From: an uncultured Collinsella sp.
GTDB lineage: Bacteria; Actinomycetota; Coriobacteriia; Coriobacteriales; Coriobacteriaceae
Assembly: GCA_902482615.1 (NCBI GenBank)
Contig: CABTAA010000041.1
Span: 1 to 10,454 of the forward strand
Length of the DNA: 10,454 bases
Direction: 5' to 3'
Below are positions 6,534-10,454 of this stretch, in pieces (position 1 is the stretch's first letter; every line of letters begins with the position of its first letter). A program made the position numbers and the translations under genes. Below the pieces are notes generated by a model. The model was not told where the DNA came from, searched no databases, and was given only the letters and a program-made list of their open reading frames with translations.

Positions 6534-7652
6534 CTACTGTGCCGCCGGCACGTCGTCGGGATGCGGGTTATCGCCGTAGGCGCGCTGATACGTCAGCACG
6601 CGCCAAACCAGCGGCAGACCGCCGATCTTAAAGTAGTGTTTAAACGTATTGAGCTTGCCCGGCTTTTTAAAGTCAAAGCGCGAATCGATATAGGCACGGG
6701 GCGATTTGACCATCAAACGCAGGTCGGTCTCGCCGCGCGGGTCGAAGAGTGACAGGTCAAAGCGACCGGCATCCCAATCGGCCTTGAGCTCGGGAGACGC
6801 CTTCTCCCAAAACCGCTCACGCAACTCATCGACCAGGCGCTCATCATTCCAGCGGTACGTATCGACCTTCATGCGCATTAAAATGCCCTGAAGCTGAGCC
6901 TTGAGCTCGGGGCGCCCATCCAAAAAGCGTTGCATCTCGGCATATTCGTCGCACACGCAAAACACCTTGTTGGGCGAATTAACAGAGCTCTTCTCGTTAT
7001 CCTGGCGATAGCACAAAATGGGATCCGCAATAAACGCGGCACGCTCGGCGCACGCCCAAACCTTAAAGTTAAAGCCTGCGTCCTGGTACGAGGCGCCCGG
7101 CGTGGGGAGGAACCGGATCTGGTTGGCGTTAAGGAACGTGCGTCGATAGATGGCAGACCAAATGGAAGGCTTGCGGTAGAAGATACCCGGGCGATCGACG
7201 GGGCGATACGCCGCACCCGTCATATGCTCGTCGATAATCCCAAACAGCTCTCGGCGCTCGCTGGGCGTGGACCAATACAAGTAAAAGTCGCCCTTAACGA
7301 CATCGGCATGCTCGGCATCTGCCTTGGCAACCAGCTTTTGAAGCGAATCCTCGAACATAAAGTCATCGGACTCAAGGATGCCCACGTACTCGCCGCGCGC
7401 CATCTCCAGGCCGCGGTTCATCGAGTCACCGTAGCCGCTGTTGGCTTTGTCGATCATCTTTACACGGGGGTCGCGCTCCATGTACTCGCGGATGATATCT
7501 GGCGAGCTATCGGTGGAGCCGTCGTTGATGCAGATGATCTCGATGTCCTTGAGCGTCTGAGTCACGGCAGAATCGAGGCACTCGCGCAGGTAGCGTTCGA
7601 CATTGCAAATGGGAACAAGCAGCGAAACTTTAGGGGTATCAGAGTTCTGCAA
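6534..7652 (-). CDS. Family 2 glycosyltransferase (A2)
   Basis: A 372-residue GT-A enzyme. SLLVPICN is at 10-17 (a Cys where the family usually has Tyr), INDGSTDSS at 42-50, ILESDD at 92-97 in the D-x-D position, TPGASYQDAGF at 184-194 with YQD as the likely catalytic segment, and YRQDNEKSSVNS at 215-226. The start is TTG 7652, chosen because AGGAGG lies 5 bases upstream and no nearby in-frame ATG would keep the conserved first strand. It is a paralogue of the GT at 8774-9877: the first ~95 residues are about 88% identical, the C-terminal half much less so. This suggests a shared donor and different acceptors, by inference. It is separated from the upstream B1 gene by 74 bases, the largest gap in the operon. 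Confidence 0.88.
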   Translation of the reverse strand: MQNSDTPKVSLLVPICNVERYLRECLDSAVTQTLKDIEIICINDGSTDSSPDIIREYMERDPRVKMIDKANSGYGDSMNRGLEMARGEYVGILESDDFMFEDSLQKLVAKADAEHADVVKGDFYLYWSTPSERRELFGIIDEHMTGAAYRPVDRPGIFYRKPSIWSAIYRRTFLNANQIRFLPTPGASYQDAGFNFKVWACAERAAFIADPILCYRQDNEKSSVNSPNKVFCVCDEYAEMQRFLDGRPELKAQLQGILMRMKVDTYRWNDERLVDELRERFWEKASPELKADWDAGRFDLSLFDPRGETDLRLMVKSPRAYIDSRFDFKKPGKLNTFKHYFKIGGLPLVWRVLTYQRAYGDNPHPDDVPAAQ

Positions 7653-7657
7653 GAGAA

Positions 7658-7663
7658 CCTCCT
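7658..7663 (-). promoter_or_regulatory. Ribosome binding site that fixes a TTG start
   Basis: Plus-strand CCTCCT reads AGGAGG on the minus strand, 5 bases before TTG 7652. This near-ideal Shine-Dalgarno is the main reason for accepting a TTG start for the A2 glycosyltransferase. Confidence 0.75.
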
Positions 7664-7726
7664 GTTGAATAGCGTGTAACAGGGTTATTTTAGCAGCCGG
7701 GTTGCGGCGGGCGGCAGCGCTTGGAA

Positions 7727-8767
7727 TTATATAAAGCGCTCAAGGCAGGCTTTGAGACCGCGAGTCGAAAGATAGAACAGCGTGGCATCTGCCATCGAAA
7801 CGCCCGAGGTCGCCGCAACGAGCTTGTGGGCAACACGGCGAACGGCGCCCTTAGCAGGCATATCCGCCCACTCCGTTCCCAAAAACGTCGTGAGGTCCAT
7901 GTTGACGCGAGCCGCCACGCGATGGAAACCATCGGCATCCAAGCGCGCCAAATCAAACACGATAAGGTCCAGGAACCAGGTGATCAGCTCGCCGGGACAC
8001 AGGTCCATAAGACCGTAGCCCGCCCAGTCCTCCAAGACCTCCTCGAGCATTCTCATATGGGCATCGAGCTTTTTGGCGCGAGCCTCGACACTGTTGAACT
8101 CGTGCGTCGCCGATTCGCTCTCCATCACGTAGTGGTAGAACTTGTCCGGCATGACGACGGTCTTGTGGGCAAGCGCATAAGCCGCAAATTGGAAGACGAC
8201 GTCCTCGCCCAAAGCCAGACCGGGGGCGAAGCGAATGCCTTCGCGATTGAGCAGCTCGCGCGAAAAAGCCGCACGGCAGGCATAGGGCTGCGCATTCGAA
8301 TGGAACAGCAGTTGGGGATCACGGGCGCCGAAGGTGCCAGCTTTGGGGCTCATGAGTTGCTGGACGCGTTTGGGGGCAGCATCGGCAGGTTCACAGACGC
8401 CGCCAAAAACGGCGGCCTCGGCATCCGCAGACTCCATGGCATGCAGCACGCGCTCGACCGTCTGGGCATCGATGTAATCGTCGGCGTCCACAAAAAAGAC
8501 GGTCTCGCCCTCGGCAGCATCGATACCGGCATTTCGAGCGCACGAGACGCCCGCGTTTTCCTGGTCAATCACCAGTACACGATCGTCGGCCTGCGCGATC
8601 TGGCGCAACGCGTTCAACGAATCATCAGTCGAACCGTCGTTGACGCAGACAACCTGAATCGAGCGCTCGGACTGGGCCAACAGCGAATCGAGGCATCGCT
8701 GAATCGAGCGCGCAGAGTTGTAAACGGGGACGACAATGGTAGCTTTAGGACACGAGGCCTCTCCCAT
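7727..8767 (-). CDS. Family 2 glycosyltransferase (B1)
   Basis: A 346-residue GT-A enzyme. It opens with ATIVVPVYN (9-17), followed by VNDGSTDDS (42-50), FVDADD (92-97) as D-x-D, and LALGEDVVFQFA (184-195) as the putative catalytic-base segment. The C-terminal region from about 200 is helical and is similar in layout to the B2 GT (FYHYVMESES, LEEVLEDW, LITWFLDLIVFDLARL). ATG 8767 follows the TAG stop of the A1 gene by 6 bases, and the weak ribosome site GGGGGTAGG spans that stop, pointing to translational coupling with A1. The TAA stop lies 74 bases before A2. Together with A1 it forms the first copy of a duplicated two-gene module. Sugar specificity cannot be read. Confidence 0.88.
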   Translation of the reverse strand: MGEASCPKATIVVPVYNSARSIQRCLDSLLAQSERSIQVVCVNDGSTDDSLNALRQIAQADDRVLVIDQENAGVSCARNAGIDAAEGETVFFVDADDYIDAQTVERVLHAMESADAEAAVFGGVCEPADAAPKRVQQLMSPKAGTFGARDPQLLFHSNAQPYACRAAFSRELLNREGIRFAPGLALGEDVVFQFAAYALAHKTVVMPDKFYHYVMESESATHEFNSVEARAKKLDAHMRMLEEVLEDWAGYGLMDLCPGELITWFLDLIVFDLARLDADGFHRVAARVNMDLTTFLGTEWADMPAKGAVRRVAHKLVAATSGVSMADATLFYLSTRGLKACLERFI

Positions 8768-8773
8768 GCCGAC

Positions 8774-9877
8774 CTACCCCCTCAGCGATTCGATGAGGAA
8801 GGCAGCAACCACGCCTGGGCCTCCAACCGAGGCGTAATACTTAGCACGCCCCAAGGCACCATCCGTCGCAAAACTCGGGTGCTCGTCAACCCAGCCCTCA
8901 GGATCTTTGAGGATGACAGCGAGATTTGCGCGCTTCCACGGCTTGAGGTCGTCAAGCGAAAAGTCCCCGGCGTCCAAGGCCGCCTGAAATTCCTTGGCCA
9001 TCTGCACCAGGAACTCCTTATAGAACTTAGGCGCCAGGCGCACGTAGTTCCACATGTACGAATCGTACTTAATGAGCTGATTGAACTTGAGCATGCGCGC
9101 GACATCGACGCTTGCGTGGTCGCGGGCATAATCCTCTCGAATCCAACGCTCAATCTCGGCATACTCGGTATTGACGCAAAAGACCTTAGCCGAAGAATTG
9201 ACCGAGGAATTCTCATTGTCCTGTCGATACGACAAAACAGCATCATGCAGGTAAACAGCCTTATCGGCGCACGCGATCACCTTAAAGGCGAATGACGTGT
9301 CCTGAAAGGATGCCCCCGGAGTCGGCAGGAACTTAATGCCGTTGCGCTCAAGAAAATCGCGACGGTACACTGCCGACCAAATCGACGGCTTTTGCTTAAA
9401 GAACTGCGTCGTATCGCTCGGGTGCACTGGCTTGCCACAGTCCTTGGCTTTAAACATCTCGTGCAGCGAACGGCGCTCCTCGGGCTTAGACCAGTAGAAA
9501 TCAAAGTTCGCCTTCGCAAAGTCGGCATTATTGCTATCGGCGGCCGAGACAAGCTTTTCGAGTGCGTCGGACGCCATAAAGTCATCGGACTCCAAGATGC
9601 CAACGTACTTGCCACGCGCCATCTCCAGACCGTGGTTCATCGAGTCGCCGTAGCCGCTGTTGGCCTTGTCGATCATCTTGACGCGCCTATCGCGCTCCAT
9701 ATACTCGCGGATAATCGCCGGCGAGTTGTCGGTCGACCCGTCGTTAATGCAGATGATCTCAATATCCTTGAGCGTCTGCGCCAGGGCGGAATCGAGGCAC
9801 TCGCGCAGGTAGCGCTGAACATTGTAAATGGGAATAAGCAGCGACAGAACAGGGCTGCCAGAGGCGTTAGTAGACAA
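8774..9877 (-). CDS. Family 2 glycosyltransferase (A1), first gene of the operon
   Basis: A 367-residue GT-A enzyme. SLLIPIYN is at 12-19, INDGSTDNS at 44-52, ILESDD at 94-99 in the D-x-D position, TPGASFQDTSF at 186-196 with FQD as the likely catalytic segment, and YRQDNENSSVNS at 217-228. The start is TTG 9877, with AAGGAG 5 bases upstream and no in-frame ATG nearby. It is the promoter-proximal gene of the five-GT operon, and its stop codon lies within the ribosome site of B1. It is paralogous to A2 at 6534-7652 with a nearly identical N-terminal half. The ESDD form is common in GT2 proteins of capsule and exopolysaccharide loci. It likely acts at the cytoplasmic membrane face; donor and acceptor unknown. 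Confidence 0.88.
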   Translation of the reverse strand: MSTNASGSPVLSLLIPIYNVQRYLRECLDSALAQTLKDIEIICINDGSTDNSPAIIREYMERDRRVKMIDKANSGYGDSMNHGLEMARGKYVGILESDDFMASDALEKLVSAADSNNADFAKANFDFYWSKPEERRSLHEMFKAKDCGKPVHPSDTTQFFKQKPSIWSAVYRRDFLERNGIKFLPTPGASFQDTSFAFKVIACADKAVYLHDAVLSYRQDNENSSVNSSAKVFCVNTEYAEIERWIREDYARDHASVDVARMLKFNQLIKYDSYMWNYVRLAPKFYKEFLVQMAKEFQAALDAGDFSLDDLKPWKRANLAVILKDPEGWVDEHPSFATDGALGRAKYYASVGGPGVVAAFLIESLRG

Positions 9878-9882
9878 ATGTG

Positions 9883-9888
9883 CTCCTT
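9883..9888 (-). promoter_or_regulatory. Ribosome binding site that fixes a TTG start
   Basis: Plus-strand CTCCTT reads AAGGAG on the minus strand, 5 bases before TTG 9877, supporting the TTG start of the A1 glycosyltransferase. Confidence 0.7.
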
Positions 9889-9941
9889 AGGAAATACCTG
9901 TCGTTTCATGGTATCAAAGGGTCAGCGCGCCAGCGGGCGTT

Positions 9942-9971
9942 TATATAATCTATGGAGCCTCTTGCGGGCAA
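9942..9971 (-). promoter_or_regulatory. Candidate promoter of the GT operon
   Basis: On the minus strand TTGCCC (plus 9966-9971) is followed after 18 bases by TATATA (plus 9942-9947), or after 17 by TTATAT. Both boxes match the housekeeping consensus at only about four of six positions, but this is the one A/T-rich block in the leader. It would give a leader of roughly 55-65 bases before TTG 9877. Confidence 0.4.
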
Positions 9972-10027
9972 AGCAGCCCCACGTCATGCGGCGGGCCCAT
10001 GGCAGGTTCCTGCGTTTTATTCAAAGC

Positions 10028-10058
10028 TTGCCGCTAAGGTGCGCCGAGCCTTTACAAT
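10028..10058 (+). promoter_or_regulatory. Candidate promoter of the divergent GT gene
   Basis: TACAAT (10053-10058) is a good -10 box, 75 bases before the ATG at 10134. TTGCCG (10028-10033) lies 19 bases upstream as a weak -35. The spacing is longer than usual, so confidence is low. It points away from the GT operon, making 9878-10133 a divergent promoter region. Confidence 0.35.
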
Positions 10059-10133
10059 AGGACAGTCCCAAGGACGTATTCGATAGCTTCCGCGCAGCGC
10101 TCGCCCGCCGCGCGTGAAAGGATATATTGCCCC

Positions 10134-10454
10134 ATGCCTTCAACCCTTCCCGCTCCCATCGATAAGCTCGCCATCGTCGTCGTTACGTACAAGCGCCAGG
10201 AACTCCTGGCCAACTTGTTCGACTCTATGACCGAGCTCACGGCAACGCCCTGGCGCATCGTGATTGTCGATAACGAGAATTCGCGCGAGACCGAGGCCAT
10301 GTGCACCGCATTCAACGAGCGCCTGGCCAACCTGTGGGGCATCGACACCGAGCAGCCCGACGCGCAGGGCGGCACCGACCGTGTCATCTACGCCCCGCAG
10401 CTCGAAAACGGCGGCGGTGCGGGCGGCTTCTCAGCCGGCACCAAATGCGCCTAC
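10134..10454 (+). CDS. Family 2 glycosyltransferase, 5' part (GlfT/rhamnosyl-type)
   Basis: The first 107 codons of a gene that runs past the window end. After a short leader, KLAIVVVTYKRQELLANL is a typical first strand and helix of a GT-A fold, followed by WRIVIVDNENS and then YAPQLENGGGAGGFSAGTKCAY. The N-GGGAGGF-G motif is characteristic of GT2 enzymes such as rhamnosyltransferases (WbbL-like) and galactofuranosyltransferases (GlfT-like). ATG 10134 is chosen from the frame and from AAAGGA (10117-10122), whose spacing of 11 bases is slightly long. The D-x-D and catalytic residues lie outside the window. It is transcribed divergently from the GT operon and probably belongs to the same surface-glycan locus. 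Confidence 0.82.
   Translation, partial: MPSTLPAPIDKLAIVVVTYKRQELLANLFDSMTELTATPWRIVIVDNENSRETEAMCTAFNERLANLWGIDTEQPDAQGGTDRVIYAPQLENGGGAGGFSAGTKCAY

Noticed and set aside
7721..9295. Open frame of 524 codons on the + strand
   Set aside because: It runs antisense to two GT genes with clear GT2 motifs. Its translation has no family features, and such mirror frames are common opposite GC-biased genes.
10052..10387. Open frame on the minus strand
   Set aside because: It lies opposite the GT2 gene starting at 10134, which has the clear GT2 strand and NGGGAGGF motifs.

Overview
The window looks like chromosomal DNA of a moderately GC-rich actinobacterium. My best guess is a gut Coriobacteriia of the Collinsella type. 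This rests on codon bias toward G/C third positions in the large genes, frequent TTG/GTG starts behind strong AGGAGG-type ribosome sites, and the style of the glycosyltransferase (GT) cluster. It is inference and was not tested by any search.

Layout: 1-306 is very GC-rich with imperfect repeats and no gene I can support. 307-822 is a lower-GC stretch with several inverted repeats and only one unconvincing ORF. 823-1329 (+) is an AT-rich gene for a small HEPN-like protein with an R-x4-H motif. 1330-1436 holds a strong hairpin between convergent genes. 1437-1636 (-) is a truncated copy of the 3' end of the large GT gene found further right. 1654-2757 (-) encodes an AAA+ ATPase with a C-terminal winged-helix-like tail, preceded by an AT-rich, repeat-rich leader. 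2967-9877 (-) is a tight operon of five family-2 GTs. After a 256-base divergent promoter region, 10134 to the window end (+) is the start of another GT2 gene whose NGGGAGGF motif resembles rhamnosyl- and galactofuranosyltransferases.

How they work together: the operon reads from 9877 leftward as A1, B1, A2, B2, then a large tandem-domain enzyme. A1/A2 are paralogues and so are B1/B2, so the operon contains a duplicated two-gene module. Together with the divergent GT gene, this is most simply a locus building a cell-surface polysaccharide or wall-linked glycan, each enzyme adding one or more sugars at the cytoplasmic face of the membrane. No flippase, polymerase or nucleotide-sugar synthesis gene is inside the window.

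The left third (about 307-2966) is an accessory patch of different composition beside this locus. The most unusual points are the ATPase lying between two same-orientation copies of the GT 3' end, the HEPN-like gene next to it, and the domain-wise asymmetric divergence of the duplicated GT pair.
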